The notes under the pieces: model-generated
Told to the model about the DNA's origin: nothing
What the model saw: only the letters and a program-made list of their open reading frames with translations
Databases searched by the model: none
NCBI GenBank assembly: GCA_016785225.1
Contig: JAFBJZ010000608.1
Location: forward strand, 558,001 to 622,000
Direction of reading: 5' to 3'
DNA: 64,000 nucleotides
Origin: Psettodes erumei
Lineage: Eukaryota > Chordata > Actinopteri > Pleuronectiformes > Psettodidae
Part shown: positions 25,880 to 38,600 of the stretch, piece after piece
How the letters are laid out: the number at the start of each line of letters is the position of its first letter
Numbering within the stretch: the first letter of the stretch is position 1
Position numbers and translations under genes: made by a program

Positions 25880-26532
25880 CAGTGATTCCTAAATTGGTAG
25901 AGATAGGAGTTACCCCATTAGCACTGCACACTGTGGTGTTGTGCCTGTTGGCCCTGTGTCTGCTGTTTTCTGCGGGCAGCATGCTCATCTGCCTCTACAA
26001 CAGCATCAGTAACCCTTATGAGACCTTCATGGGGCCCGTTGGAGTCTATTCCTGCAGCTCACTCAGCAGTAAGTGGCACAAATGTTACAGTATAAAGCAT
26101 CTGGGATAAAGGAGGTGGAACTCCTGGAAAGAAATAAGCACATTTTTGTATCCTGCACAAATGAAAAAGACATTTAAATGGTGTTTTTGATGCAGTTCTG
26201 CGCTGTTCTTTCATTTGCGACAGGACTAATGTTATCTTCTTTTTTCCCCTGCAGCATGCCTGTCAGCTGTGGTTCTTATCTTATTTGTGGTGAATGTCAA
26301 CGTGACCAGCATGGCAGAGGATTTGGTGCAGAACTTTTCCGAGGCTATTCCAGTTGACCTGATAAACAAGTCTTCGAACATGCAGCTGGGATACTACCTG
26401 ATCATCCCTTACATGGTGCTCTCTCTCTTTGCCATTGCCTTGATATACATGTACGACCACGCGGCCTACAAACACAGGAGAGAACAGCAGAGGCCTACTG
26501 AGGACGCGCCCAAGGAGATCATGATGTACTAA
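25169..26532 (+). CDS. clrn3: clrn3: clarin-3, four-pass membrane protein (whole gene, 3 coding exons)
   Basis: Complete gene. Coding exons are 25169-25400, 25883-26068 and 26255-26532, joined by GT-AG introns of 482 and 186 bases, both phase 1. The spliced protein is 231 residues; human CLRN3 is about 226. It begins MPSTTKSL, close to human MPTTKKTL, and carries the clarin signature YNSISNPYETFMGPVGVY near residues 117-133 and a basic tail rich in K/R/E/Q. Predicted membrane segments lie at about 8-27, 91-115, 140-154 and 186-206, with a first extracellular loop holding sequons N48-G-T and N63-R-S. Clarins are tetraspan-like plasma-membrane proteins; clarin-1 is the hair-cell Usher protein, and the function of clarin-3 is poorly known. 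The start is the first ATG in a frame aligning with family N-termini. It lies head-to-head with the inferred ptpre first exon about 1.1 kb upstream. Odd point: a (TG)17 tract replaces the usual pyrimidine tract before exon 2. Confidence 0.95.
25841..25882 (+). repeat. (GT)17 tract forming the clrn3 intron 1 acceptor
   Basis: Seventeen GT units at 25841-25874, followed by GCGTGCAG at the splice acceptor. There is no run of pyrimidines between the repeat and the AG. UG repeats in RNA are the classical TDP-43 binding target, known from the CFTR exon 9 acceptor; the effect here is inference. Confidence 0.9.
25883..26068 (+). CDS. clrn3: clrn3 coding exon 2
   Basis: 186 bases, an exact multiple of three with phase 1 at both ends. 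It encodes the end of the first loop, the second membrane segment and the clarin motif around NPYETFMGP. The acceptor is GCGTGCAG, directly preceded by (GT)17; the donor is GTAAGT. Joining exon 1's last G to TG gives V78. Confidence 0.93.
26255..26532 (+). CDS. clrn3: clrn3 coding exon 3
   Basis: Encodes the third and fourth membrane segments, the second extracellular loop with sequons at N166 and N177, and the cytoplasmic tail ending EIMMY, then TAA at 26530-26532. The acceptor has a normal pyrimidine tract (TTCTTTTTTCCCCTGCAG). Confidence 0.95.
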
Positions 26533-26907
26533 AGGAAATGCAGCGAGTTTGCAGTGACACTGATAAATTGCACGTCAAGACTTTCTGGAGTAACTTGCTG
26601 TCATGGAAAATTACAGTTTCTTGGAATGTCAAATACGGATGAAAAGCTTGTTCAATGTAAAGAGTAGAATAAGATTAGTCCAACAATAACACCTTTTACT
26701 ATTATTAGCTGCAGTTTTACAATCGAAGTTTGAAACTATATAAATCAATTAAGGTTTATATCTTTTGGACTTTGATGATATTCTTTTAAAAAATCTATTT
26801 ATTTTGTGTAATAATGTCATGTTTGTTGGGTTAATACTATGAAAAAGTTTAAAAGAATTTATTTTTCATAATGAATCAGCAGTAAAATCTCTAAATCTCC
26901 AATAGAT

Positions 26908-26913
26908 AATAAA
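26908..26913 (+). terminator. clrn3 candidate polyadenylation signal
   Basis: AATAAA on the plus strand about 375 bases after the clrn3 stop, within an AATAAAATAAAAT-type cluster, with further AATAAA-like units to about 26940. It is the first strong cluster after the stop and probably sets the 3' UTR length. Confidence 0.5.
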
Positions 26914-29900
26914 ATAAAATAAAATGAATGTATTAAATAAATGCATGAGATGAGGTTGGTTCTCCTTTTTGTTTTAAGCAACTTTTAGCAATATTTTTGT
27001 TCCAGATTTACTTTTTAATTTTACTTATTTGTTTAAAGTTTCACATTTACATTTCAAAAAAATCTAAAGGTGGAATTGGAATAATAGGTGAGAGAAAATT
27101 GAAGCGGCATTCACTGATGTCTGCTGCCCTCTATCGCTGACATGATGTAAATGCATAGAGGCATCCAACACTTTTTAATCGGTCTTTCATTGGTCATTTT
27201 AGATTATTAGAAAAATGATTTGAGGTCATTTATTTAAAAATTTCCAGAAGGGATCATAAACGCACACTTATGGATACTTTAAAAACTTCAGATCTGGAAT
27301 AGATCTGTCAACTTTATATTTCCACACAGCTGAACAGTCAGTTTTGTTATGGTCAAATTTTAATTAACACATGTAGAATGGCAGAGGCTGGACGTTTCAA
27401 TCATTTATATCATTGTTAGCTTTAATATTCATTTTGAGTCAGCTATAAATATGAACTTTTTTAAATGAGTTGGTCTATTCTACAAACTTTCTGTCCCCTT
27501 GGCATCTGCAGAAGTTCCTCCTGAATCACTGGCACAGGTCACATGGATTACTTTACTTACCATCATCATTTCAAAGCTCATGATAGAAGCTGCACTCAAA
27601 CCGAGCCCTTTAAACTTCAGTGATGCATTGCACCTTAACTGTATCCACTTCCATGTGGGATCAACTTGGCAAAGCTTTGATGAGAGACAAAGCTTTATAA
27701 CAAATCTATGTAATCAATTTCAAAGGATTCTAAGACGAAAAGAAAATAAGCAATGCTGACAAATATAGTGATCGAAACAAAGCTTGTGATTATGTAGAAA
27801 TTGAGATAGATCTTGCTGAGATTCAGTGTCTATTGTCTCCCAAATCGCTCTCACAGTTGAGATTCACATGAGTGTGTTGACACAAGAGCTGGGGCGAGGT
27901 GTCCTGTTACCATTTCCCGTGTCCCATCACTCAGGGCCTGAAGTCTGTTTGGACATGCCCTTTCCAGCACCTCTCAGCCCCGCAACGCCTTCTACTTGCC
28001 TTCAAAAGAACCACTCTTCCTTCAAGTCTTGCACTTCAAGGGACCTGCGGAAGGATGCAGCAATCTGCTTTGCAGTGTGAATATGTATTGAATTTCTGAG
28101 AATGCACGCCTTCTGCAGCAAATCAAAAGCATTTCAGGCCTGACCATGCCTTCTGAGGGGCTTAAGTTTCATATCAGAATCAAGACTCATTCATTAGTCC
28201 ATTAAAGGCCCTCAATTGCAACAGGCAAGTGTGACATTGCAGTGACCAGTATTTCAGTTTGAACAGTTTTTGTCTTACCTTCTGCCAAACTCCTGCAAAA
28301 GCATCCATGATGCAGCCTGCTGTAACCATGAAGCTGCGACCAGGAGTCAGTGTGAAGCCGGGGCAGGTTGTATTCTCTGGGGAGGCCATGTCAAAGCCTG
28401 TTTCAGAGCAAAACCGCCTGCTGTGGAAATGATAAGCCCTTTACAGCACAGCATGCATCTATCAGCAATTAGGGACCCTCTTCTTTTAGCCCTGCCTGAC
28501 CTCTGACAGACTGCAGCTGGTTACAAAACTAGAAGACATTCAAGAAAAAAACACTGAATTTGACTTGATTTCTAAAATGATCCTTTCAGGTCAGTTGGCA
28601 CATAAATACAGTACGTATACTTTAGTTGCAGACATAAAGGGATCCCTACAGATAGCAATAACAGCATTTAAATGGTTGTAGGATCCCTCGATTCTAAACA
28701 TAAAATTGTATAACAGCTGCCAGAGGAGATATTTAACTGCGTCTTTTCCCTGATCTTCTCCTGTGTGCGCTGAGGTGTGGAGTAGTTGAATTGCCACTGA
28801 GAGATCCCCACTCGCTGTTTGCTGTGCAAACATTGATTAAATAAAATAAGAGATGGGCAGTAATCTCTTCCTCAGCACCTACTCTGTGTCTCTCAGTTCA
28901 CCAGAATGAATAAACCCAGGATTATGCAGAAGCCTTGAGCCCTGACCACTCACTCTGTGTGATAGGATTAAAGCGGAAACTTTTGTACCTGTGAAACCTT
29001 ATCCTCCCAGGTCCCGCATTACAGAGGCCTGTGAAACAGACACCTCCAGCTGCAGGGCAGGGGGGGCACACATTCAGCCAGGCAGAGTCCACTCTGGTGG
29101 GGCTGAGGGGGGAGAGGGGGTCTGGTCTGCTTCCACCTTCGGGAGTTAATTTCACATTGACAACTGAGAGCTATGAGTGGGTGAGTGTGTGTAGGTGGTG
29201 GCTACTACACCTGTTTGAACACCCTCACAAACACCAGACACCTCTTTCGATAAATTCTCAGATTCACTATTACAAATAAAAACTGAAACCTAAAAATATA
29301 AATACACAAATACAGACACATCAGAAGCATTCAGAACATTCCCAAGAAAATATGCCTGAAATCGTGAATCAGGCCCCAAAGCTTCTTTTTTTAAACGATT
29401 GATGTCCTTATCACTACTCACTGCATAACCTGCATAAGTCTCTAATGAAGGTTTACCAGCCCTGCTACTGATCTGTCTGGATGACAAGGCTCTGCTGTGA
29501 TATCTCAGCTGTGATAATTGTACATTATACATAACACACATCACCCTTACTTCTTATACTCTCACTATCTTATACTTATTTCTACAGCCATTGTTATTGG
29601 TTGTAGAAATTTTAAATATTCTCTTCTCTATAGTATTTGTTGCCATTCACGAATAATTCTCAAACTTTAACAACTAGTAAAATGAAAGAAAATAAGTGGA
29701 AAGCATGTAAGAAGAAATAAATAACATGTCTTTGATTGCATTTGCATTTGCATCTTCAAAATTATTTTTTTTCCATCTGCGAAGTCAGAGAGGGAAGCCC
29801 TTGATTTCAAATTTGAATTTTACTTCACTAAAGGACAGGTGAGATGCGTTATGAGAGAATAACACCGAGGGAAGAGCGGCACCTTATCACTGTGCTCTCA

Positions 29901-31889
29901 CACTCAACCTGACCATGTGATACTGGAGCGTAGGCAGGTTCCTTATTTATCTCTGTCATTAATCTTAATTTGTCAGTGAAGGCTGAGGTGAAGGTGGAGG
30001 GAAGGGAGAAGGAGGAGGAGGGCTAAAAGGTAATTGCACCCCTGCTGCTCCATTATGGTGTCATTCCTCTGTTAACAGAAGATAAGATCTTCTCCAAATC
30101 ACCTGAAGCCAATTCTCCACTTTACCTGGCGGAGACAGAGAGAAAATGGGGGGGGCAGAGAGGGTGTCCAGCCCGGTCTCACGACCAGGATGGAGACAAA
30201 CTGAACTAATCAATCTGTGCAACATTTTTCCTGACCAATGTGTGGTATCTCTGTGGTAAAAAAGAAAAGAAAAAGAAAATCTCCGTGATGCTGGATGACA
30301 CCTTACAGCCAAAGTGATGGATGGTGGGAGGGCTGAGCACTTTCTCTGCCCCATGCCGCTTGACACCATTGTTGATTAATGTGCCCCTGATTGGCAGATG
30401 TGATAGATATCAGAGGGTGCAACACGTAGGGACACAGTTAACCTACCGACACAGCACACGGTTGAACTGAATTGGCGCCATTTGACCTGGACACAAAAAG
30501 AAACAGTTATCTTCAACAAGAGTAAGTCTTAGAGAGCAGGAAGGAAAAAGGATACCGCAGAGAATTTAATAGATTTTGTGTTCTGCGTTAATTCCGATCT
30601 ACTACATTTCAGACAGATGGTCCAGAGAAAGAAAATGACAGAACAGATAAAAGAAACAAAGAGGAAAAGCTAAAGATAGATAGGTATTATAAAAGCTTAC
30701 TTATAGGTTTTTGTGAAAGTGAAACACTGAATATGCAGAAACTTGGGAGGTAATGCTGACATGATCTTGAGTCAGTGAATTTGTTTCTGCTTAGCATACA
30801 GAGCTGTCTGTGATCCCTTTCTGTCAAGACAGACGTGCTCATCTTTTCTTCGTTTCCAAACAGGGCATACCGACACTGCTTATTCTCCACTACAAGAAAT
30901 CAGTGAATGAGTAAAAAAGAACATAATTTATAAATCATTATTGTTTTGTGTTGCAGAGAACAGTACCCAGCAAAGGAGACACTTCAGCACTTGTGAATGA
31001 TTGATGAAATGATTTACTGAGAATAGTTTTAGCTCAGGCACGGACACCATGGCTTTAAAAGTCCGACGCTGGGACAGATCTCGGCAGTTTGCACTGTGGG
31101 GGGTTTTCCTCAATACAATCCATAATGACCCACAAGTTTTCCTTGTGTTATTTTGTGTTATATTTTCTTAAATTTTCATGTGAATACACAGTTTAGCTGA
31201 ATCTTCTGAAACACTAAATACAACAGGCCTAGATGATGCTAAAAAGGTGAGTAAGTTCCTCAAGCTTCGCAGCAGGTGGCAGCATTCAATAACTGAATCA
31301 AACAAATCCCTGTCCTGAAACTTGCTGCACTTATTGTTACCTAATAACTGTGAATTAAACGTGTGGGTGTTGCAAGTCAAAGCTGATATACCTTCAGATG
31401 TGAGCAATAAGTATGTTGTCTATGTCATATAAGCTTGTAGTTTTAAAGAAAACTCCAGCAACACAAATACACTCACTTACTTTCCTATTTTATTTCACAT
31501 GTGGGTTTTTCCTCTCTGAGCGGTTTCAAGGTTCATCTGTGTCTCTGGGAGATAAAAGGCCTCAGACTGAAGGAGGAGCTCACACTGTCACTGGACCGCA
31601 ACGCACATCCATAGATCACAGACGCACGACTGTAACTGAGACACCCAGTCACAGACTGCGAGCTCCTCTCCAATCCATATGGCCATAAAACTGCAGAGAT
31701 TCCAGCAGTCTGCAGACATGGAGAACACATATAAATTCTAGTCTACTTTGTACAGCATTTCCTTTCAAATGTTGTACAAATGATTGGTAAAGAACTTAAA
31801 TATCAAGATAAGAAATGGTGTTAATATAAAGGTTCAAGAGAGCCTCCTACTGTTTATATGTTATTGTAATACTGTACAGTAGGTGTTTT

Positions 31890-32150
31890 TGTGTCTCATA
31901 AAAGCTCTCAGCGCTGCATGTCATCACGTCCCGTCAGGGCCCTCGGAGCATTTGACAGCACTGAGTGTCTTTTACAGAAGCCAGATGGGGAGAGGTGCTG
32001 GAATAAAGTGCATCAAGTGCCCCCTATTGAGCTTTATGAACGGATTAAAGGATTTGCAAAGCTCTGTCAAAAGGCCGTCAATCATTGTCACACCCGTCTG
32101 ATATTTACGGCACTGACCGCAGAAAAAAACCTCAGGGCTGTTATAAAGTG
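31890..32150. promoter_or_regulatory. Candidate conserved regulatory element
   Basis: A unique, base-balanced stretch in an AT-rich desert, containing TTTATGAACG, GGATTTGCAAAG and GTCAATCATTGTC. Frames on both strands are open here at once, which suggests low stop density rather than coding. Regulatory nature is inferred from composition and motif texture only. Confidence 0.25.
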
Positions 32151-33240
32151 TCATCTGTGTAAGTGTATAACTTAATCTGTCAAGTTGTTCAGCTCAACTT
32201 CAACACCTTGTGTGATGGGAATTTAAAAAACAAAACAAAAAAGAGACTGGAATTACGGCACAAGGCACTACAAATTTCCACAGCATCTCAATACCTGAAG
32301 TTTACCTTTAGGAATGTTGTTGCAATTCAATACTTCTACACCTCTGCTCCATTCATCATCAAGTTTTCCACCTCTCCTCTGAGCTGCGTCGCTGTGGCAT
32401 TTCACCCCATGATGCAATGTCTTAAAAGCTGCAATCACCTGCTTGTCTCTTTAATAAAACAGAGGTTCTTTGAATGGGCCAGAATTTGATATCAGCTTTC
32501 TAAATCCTGCATAAGAGACAATGCAGCCCCTCTACAGGAGGCAATGTTCAGTGTCATTCAGCACAGACGTGGAGACACGCTGTCTGACTACTGGAGGGAT
32601 CAGAAGTGCTTGAGGCCTGTTTGCATGTGTAAGAAACAATTTGTCTGTGTAACCAGCTGACCCCAAACTCACCACGGGCCTGATCTCCATCCATTAAAGG
32701 ACAGTTTTGGTTCATTACTATTTGGTCATTATATTTTAAATGTTAATGGGACTAGAAACCTGATCACAAGTTTATCAGTTTATCCAGATACAAATAAAAC
32801 AAATTCTTTGGTCTGGTAATATTTGCTTTCTCATTTAGATATGTTTAGCTAATCTGAGGGTTAATTTAAAACCTCAGCCTGTGACTGCTTTTCTTTTGTT
32901 TTTGGTGATGCTACACATACAAAAAATTGAAAAAACCAATATCAGTATCAACCCAAAAATCCAGCATTCACTGAGCTATCATACAGAATATATAGAATTC
33001 GAAAAGAAGAAAAACAGAGAAATGGACTAAAAAAGTGGACTCTCAGTCCATTGTTCTGCATTGATAATTAGAGCACCTCTTAAAAAGATAAAATAGCGGT
33101 TATGGTGAAGATAAAGCTCCCAAACTTGTCTTCACCCTCTGTGTCAACTCATCACCTCCTGGCTGGGTGTCAGTGAAGGGAGGAAGAGGAGAGAGGGGTG
33201 AGTTGGGAAGGAGGGAGAAGGGGAGCGGCTGGCAGGAGAT

Positions 33241-33265
33241 GGGCTGGGGGAGGGGGGAGGGTGGG
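33241..33265 (+). other. Strong G-quadruplex motif
   Basis: Five runs of three or more G separated by loops of 2, 1, 1 and 1 bases, at the end of a 90-base purine-rich tract (33175-33265). It sits between clrn3 and foxi2 with no promoter recognised nearby. Confidence 0.75.
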
Positions 33266-36200
33266 TGAAGGGATCACCTTGCCAAATCCGCTGTGAAGGC
33301 CTCAGCTCTGCTGCACTTAGCGTTAGTGGCTGGAGCCAACATGTAGCGGGGTGTAGGCCTCCCTGAGGCGACACTCAGGCCCCGGCCTCCCCACCATTGT
33401 CATCTGTCCGTCTCTCAGCCTCTCCATCCAGCAATCTGCCTGGAGGAAACTTACTTCCTCCCCTCCGCATTCTTCCTCCCTCCATTACCCCCAGGAGGAG
33501 CAGGGGAAGTTGTGCCGAAGGGAGCTCCCAGGGAGGGTCTGGGTAGTATTGATGTCACAGCCTAAATGTTGGGGTCCTGTCCTAACTGGAACATCTATCG
33601 AGCACTATAAGTCATCAAGACGTGAAATCGCACATATATCCTTTGAATTTCTTGGACGGAGGAGGCTTATGGTTTGAGCTGCTGTGACAGTGATAAGATG
33701 CTTGCACACCTCACTGAGTGGAATGACAAATATGTCATCATCCTGAGACAGGGTCTGGCCGGGCCGTTTCAATGAGTGCACCCGTGTCAGGGTGATGTAT
33801 GGACACAGTAACACAACCTCTGCGAACGCATTGGGGGGGGCGCTGAGCCGCCAACCTGCCTCTCAGATCCTGAGCAGAAGAATAGGGGCCGCGTGTAAAC
33901 ATTTGAGACGTGTCACTCATTTCTCCTCTGGTGATTTACAAGAAACCTGGATGCTGCCTGCCAAAAAAAATCTGACTCTTTTTTGTATACTTGAGATAAA
34001 TTCATAGTTCACGGTGAGGAAGAGAGACCTCAGGTAGTTTAAGCCAAAGGTCAGCCACTCTGTTTTTAACGCTGTGGATTACACCTTCAGAGGTTTGTCT
34101 GACAAAACCCTGCCCTTTGGCTTTTCATACATTTTGCCAAGCTCACAGAAAGCCTGTTCCAAGTCGCTTAATGGAGATAGCCTGGGAATTCATTTGCGAG
34201 GAACAGCGAGAAGAACACTAAGTCCTAGAGGAATTTCTTCCCCTGGGGATCCCTAGGCGATGTCCATCTCCCCTCAGTCATTTAGAGAACTGAAACCGGA
34301 GAACATGACTGACACGTTGAGTTCTCTCACTTAGAATCTCTCAGACGATCTATTTATAAGATTCCAGTTGTGCTTTTAGAGGGTTGGTTCACCCAAATTG
34401 AAGGAGAAAAACATATTTGTTTGTCATTGTTGTTTCTATCCTCCTCTTATTTGTGTTGAAATTACAAATAAACGGTTAATATGATCTGCAGCTATCAAAT
34501 CCTGATAAATTTATATGGCCCCTTAAAAATAAATTAAAACAAACGTTACAGAAAAACCCACGGTGACAGTGAGATCTGCTGATCATCCACAGTCATGATA
34601 AAATGTTGCTTTTTGAAATAATGTAGATTTCTATTGCTTTGACAAACAAACCCAAAACTTTCTTCAAGGCAAGATATCGTGAGGGTAAAATGTGAAAATA
34701 TGGTCACATGGTTTAGTTGTAGTAATATAGTTTTGTATAACTATATTGCTGTGAATTGACCCATTAAATTCAGATAACCCAGGATGTGAAATTGTTTTAT
34801 CTTTTCTAAAGAGTTTACTGTTTATGAGCACCACTAACAAGGTTAGAGTGGAAAAGTTTTTTTTTTTTAAAGAACAGCGTCTGTGTGGAAATATTTTGAA
34901 TTTCAACTTGTTCATTCTATGATACACAACAGTTGCGCTGAGGTAATCAGTGCCACAACCTGCCCAGCAGAGGCCTCTCTCCTCCCTGCCACCAGAAACC
35001 AAAAACCTCTGTCACCATACCAAAGCCATATCAAGACAGAGGATCCAGAGACACAATAAAATCGGAGATGTATGGGAACCATCGAGGCAGAAATGTCTGC
35101 CGTGATTTATCCCAGCGTGCCCTTCCCGCTTTAGACTCAGACATGCCCACATGTGATGATTTAAATGTAAGATACAGGTGAGGGGATTTGAAATGACCCT
35201 GACAGAAACTATGAAATATGGGAACATAAATGTACATTCTGTCAAATGGGTAAAATATCATATGGGTAACACATACTCTTCCATACAGTGAACCCCTGCC
35301 AGCTCCTGGAACAGTGCCCAAACAGTGGATTCTGGGACTCCTTGCTCACTATATTTTGGCAAAGTTGAAAATTTCAACCCCATAAATGAACTTGTGGTTC
35401 ACTGCCCATAGAACCAGAGCAGTGAAACTATTCAGTAGGTGATTCCAAACATTATTCCTTGTGCTTTTCAAATGCTTTCTAATCCTTTAAGTGTGACACA
35501 AACACTCAACAAAGGAATGCTTCTTTGCTGTGCTTGAGAATGACCCGCTGAGAGGAGAGTTCTGCTTGCCACAAGATGTCAAAATAATCAACTCAGAGGG
35601 TTCGAGAGCTGGCACGGCCTCAAAGAGCCGGCCATCATGTATGACAAAGCCAGAGTCTGCGACCAGGACTCGGTGGAAAACAGAACCGTCTCCGCGAGTG
35701 CAGGGTCCAACGGCGACGAATCAGTGATATAAAAGGAAAGGACTCAAGACATGCCAGGTGTAGAAGGAAATCGGGGCAAAACAGACTTTTACTGGGTTTA
35801 TTCTCCTTTTCATCTATGCAGACTCTTGCCAGTAAATACAGAACAGGCAAAGCAGATAACAGAATCTCCTACCAGTGCCTCCATCACATCTTATGTGGCA
35901 ACAAACTGAATCTTTAGGTTTTTAAATGTTGGTTAGACAAACACACTGAAACAGCCTGGCAGGGGAGTGGTGCGTGAGCAGGTGTATATACACTGGGTGA
36001 CTGATTGGTGATTAAGTGCAGGTGAGGAAGTGCTGCTGGGGTCCATGAACAGGGCAAGCAAAATACAAAATAAAACAGGAAATGATTGTATTCTATCACA
36101 ATGCCACATATTTCCCAACCTTCAATGGCAGTGATGATCATACAGTATAGGCAGATGTTACCTGTGTCTGCCATAATGTAACCAGCACAGACACTGGATG

Positions 36201-36409
36201 ATGCAAAATATAAGGGAACTCATTAGTTTCATGAAGTACAGTGCTCAGCGAAGAAGGAAAGACTTCCCTAATATTTTGCACAGTTATTGCTGTGCAGCAA
36301 AGGTGACACATCAGCCAAGAGGGTGATTACTATTTAAAAACTCTTGATCCATCCCACATGTGGATCTCCAGTGCTGTTGACTGTAAATAATTGTCCTGAT
36401 CGGCAGGTG

Positions 36410-36718
36410 TGCTTCCCTCCAACAGCTGTAGCAACACTACGTGTTTTTTTACGCACACTGTTAACTGCACCTTAACTGTTCACTACATCTTATATTTTAT
36501 TTTGCACTACAGTCAATACTGCTTATTTGTACATTTTTTTACATTAATGTATATATTTTAGATTCATGGATATATTTTTAGACTAAGTGTATATATTTTT
36601 AGATTCATGTATATTGCTTTTATAGGATCTTTTATAGGTTAGGTCTTTTTTTATCTCATAGTGTTGTGTGTAATGCTGCTGCTACACTAGAATTTCCCAA
36701 CTTCAGATCAATAAAGTA

Positions 36719-36768
<50 letters not shown>
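36410..36768 (+). mobile_element. 5'-truncated LINE-like 3' tail
   Basis: The segment contains TGTTCACTACATCTTATATTTTATTTTGCACT-type AT-rich sequence, imperfect repeats of TATATATTTTAGATTCATG (36548-36612), then CTAGAATTTCCCAA and ATCAATAAAGTA before the TATC array. This order is typical of the 3' untranslated end of teleost non-LTR retrotransposons. No reverse transcriptase remains. The family (L2-like or other) cannot be fixed by eye, and the left boundary is approximate. Confidence 0.55.
36719..36768. repeat. (TATC)n tetranucleotide microsatellite
   Basis: About twelve TATC units immediately after CAATAAAGTA, the usual tail of fish LINE-type retroposons whose 3' end carries such a repeat. 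Confidence 0.95.
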
Positions 36769-37229
36769 CCTGAGAGAACCAGAGCGGCTAACATGAAATA
36801 TCAGCTATTTTTGTCAAGCCAGTGCCAACACTTCAGTTTATCCTCTCATCCACTTACACCAGGCATCTATTTCCTCATTCATACTGGCTTTTTAGAACCA
36901 GTGAGCAGATTTGGGCTTTGTTGGAAAATGTTGGGTTATATGATACGGACTTTGGCAGAGTGGGTCTAATGAGGGATGCATTGTCTGTGAGAGCAGGCTT
37001 TCTTCTGTCTTACAGAAACGCTGACAGCTCCCTCCCCAGCCAGCCAACACCACCACCACCACCCCTGGCTCCAGCATGAACTTGGCTTTTAATCAGAAAC
37101 AACGCTGCACACTTGATCGGCCTGTTCACACCAGCACACGGAGCGCCTTCATGCTGCTACAATGACACCTTTATCTTGGAAATACCTCTTCTGCAGATAT
37201 TTTTGATTGACTTGTTACTAACTCTTTAA

Positions 37230-37620
37230 ACGAGTGGGTCTTTACGTTCATCTGCAGTTAAAGGCACATTTGGTCATTGCACCAATTACGCCCATGAGTA
37301 GCATGATTCATCTGATGATCGTTTTGAACGGCTGCTCATCTCTGAGGTCTGATTGTGCACTTCAGCAGGTGGCTCTTTTCATTAAACATAAATGCCCGAT
37401 GATTGTGCTCTTCATTAAAGGCCGTCCCGTAATATGGGCCCGAGATGATTGCCCATGCGGTGGGTTAAATATAGTGGTTGGACAAGGCCTCTGCCACTGT
37501 GTAATGAGAAAAGTCAGCAGAGCCGGGGCTATTACGCTGTCAGCACTCCTACCGTTACCGTTACCCACCATTAAAAAAAACACAATTCTCCAATTCATCC
37601 TGGTTATATATATTGGAGCA
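37230..37620. promoter_or_regulatory. Candidate conserved regulatory element
   Basis: Dense in developmental-type motifs: CCAATTACGCCC, GATGATCG, TTCATTAAAC, TTCATTAAAGGCC and ACTGTGTAATGAG, with repeated CATTAAA cores. No microsatellite or repeat similarity. An open frame of 131 codons covers it but lacks any protein resemblance. About 8 kb downstream of the foxi2 3' end. Confidence 0.3.
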
Positions 37621-38059
37621 ATGGCCTGATCCAGAGCTGCATAGTTTGATATGTGTCATCATTCTGTAGCCATCCTGAAAGATAAGGGATTGATGAATTC
37701 AGAAAGTTTGATATAAAAGCACAATAGATTATGAGGTTTTTGGAGAACTTTGTGCAGTATTTTTTTCCTGTTCATTCAGTGAGACAAGAGCACCAAGCTG
37801 TAAACTCGGTGATTAGTGTGTGACCCATACAAGCTCCCAGTGTTGACATGTACGCAGAGGGCAGTGTGCCTGGCTTATTTAACGGAATGGGAACTAACCA
37901 TTTGTCTCTCCCCCGTCGTCAAATTCTCTCTACAGTGCTGTGGGTCCACATTTAACTGCAAAGACAACCGACTCTACCGATCTCCATTATCCAGCCACAC
38001 AGATCCACAGATCCTCCCCACAGACACTAGAGGAGTCCCAAGATAGACCCACACAAAAC

Positions 38060-38600
38060 ATGCACTGTCTGCTCATTTGTGAAGGTCATTAATGTCTAAT
38101 CATATTCAAATGTGCTCTTGAGGAGGCGTCTGAGCTACTCACCCGTATGCAGATGAAGGTCAGGGGGGCTTGCCCTCCAGGACTTGTCCCAAGGCGGCTC
38201 TCCCCTCCTTGTCTGAATCCCCTGTGGGCCTGCGGACATGTCATGGCCCATCACCCTGCAAACAGACAGGTCCCTGACTGGGGTCGTCCCCCAGACTGGC
38301 AGACTAGCTTGATGGCCACTGTTCACCCCCCCCAGCCCCCCTCTATTGTGATTTAACTACTGGTCACAAGCCCGATTAGCATAATGATGAGAGATAGTGA
38401 CACCTCCCTTTGAATTCTATCAGGTAGCCTGAAAGCTGAGTGCACTGAAAGGGATAATTACACAATTCATATAGGGAGGGGCACTCACAGTGGCACAAAG
38501 CTATCTGGCCACGGCCTGACCCACCTAATTAAGACGGAGTCCCATCAATCTTGATGTCCCTGTCAGTGAGTCGGTCCCTGGCAGTTTAAAGTAAATAAAA
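38060..38600. promoter_or_regulatory. Candidate conserved regulatory element
   Basis: Unique sequence with GTCATTAATGTCTAATCA, CCCGATTAGCATAATGATG, GGGATAATTACACAATTC and CACCTAATTAAGACGG: four homeodomain-type TAAT clusters in about 0.5 kb. A plausible foxi2 enhancer; inference only. Confidence 0.3.

Noticed and set aside
37234..37629. 131-codon open frame
   Set aside because: Falls in a motif-rich non-coding block with no protein resemblance.
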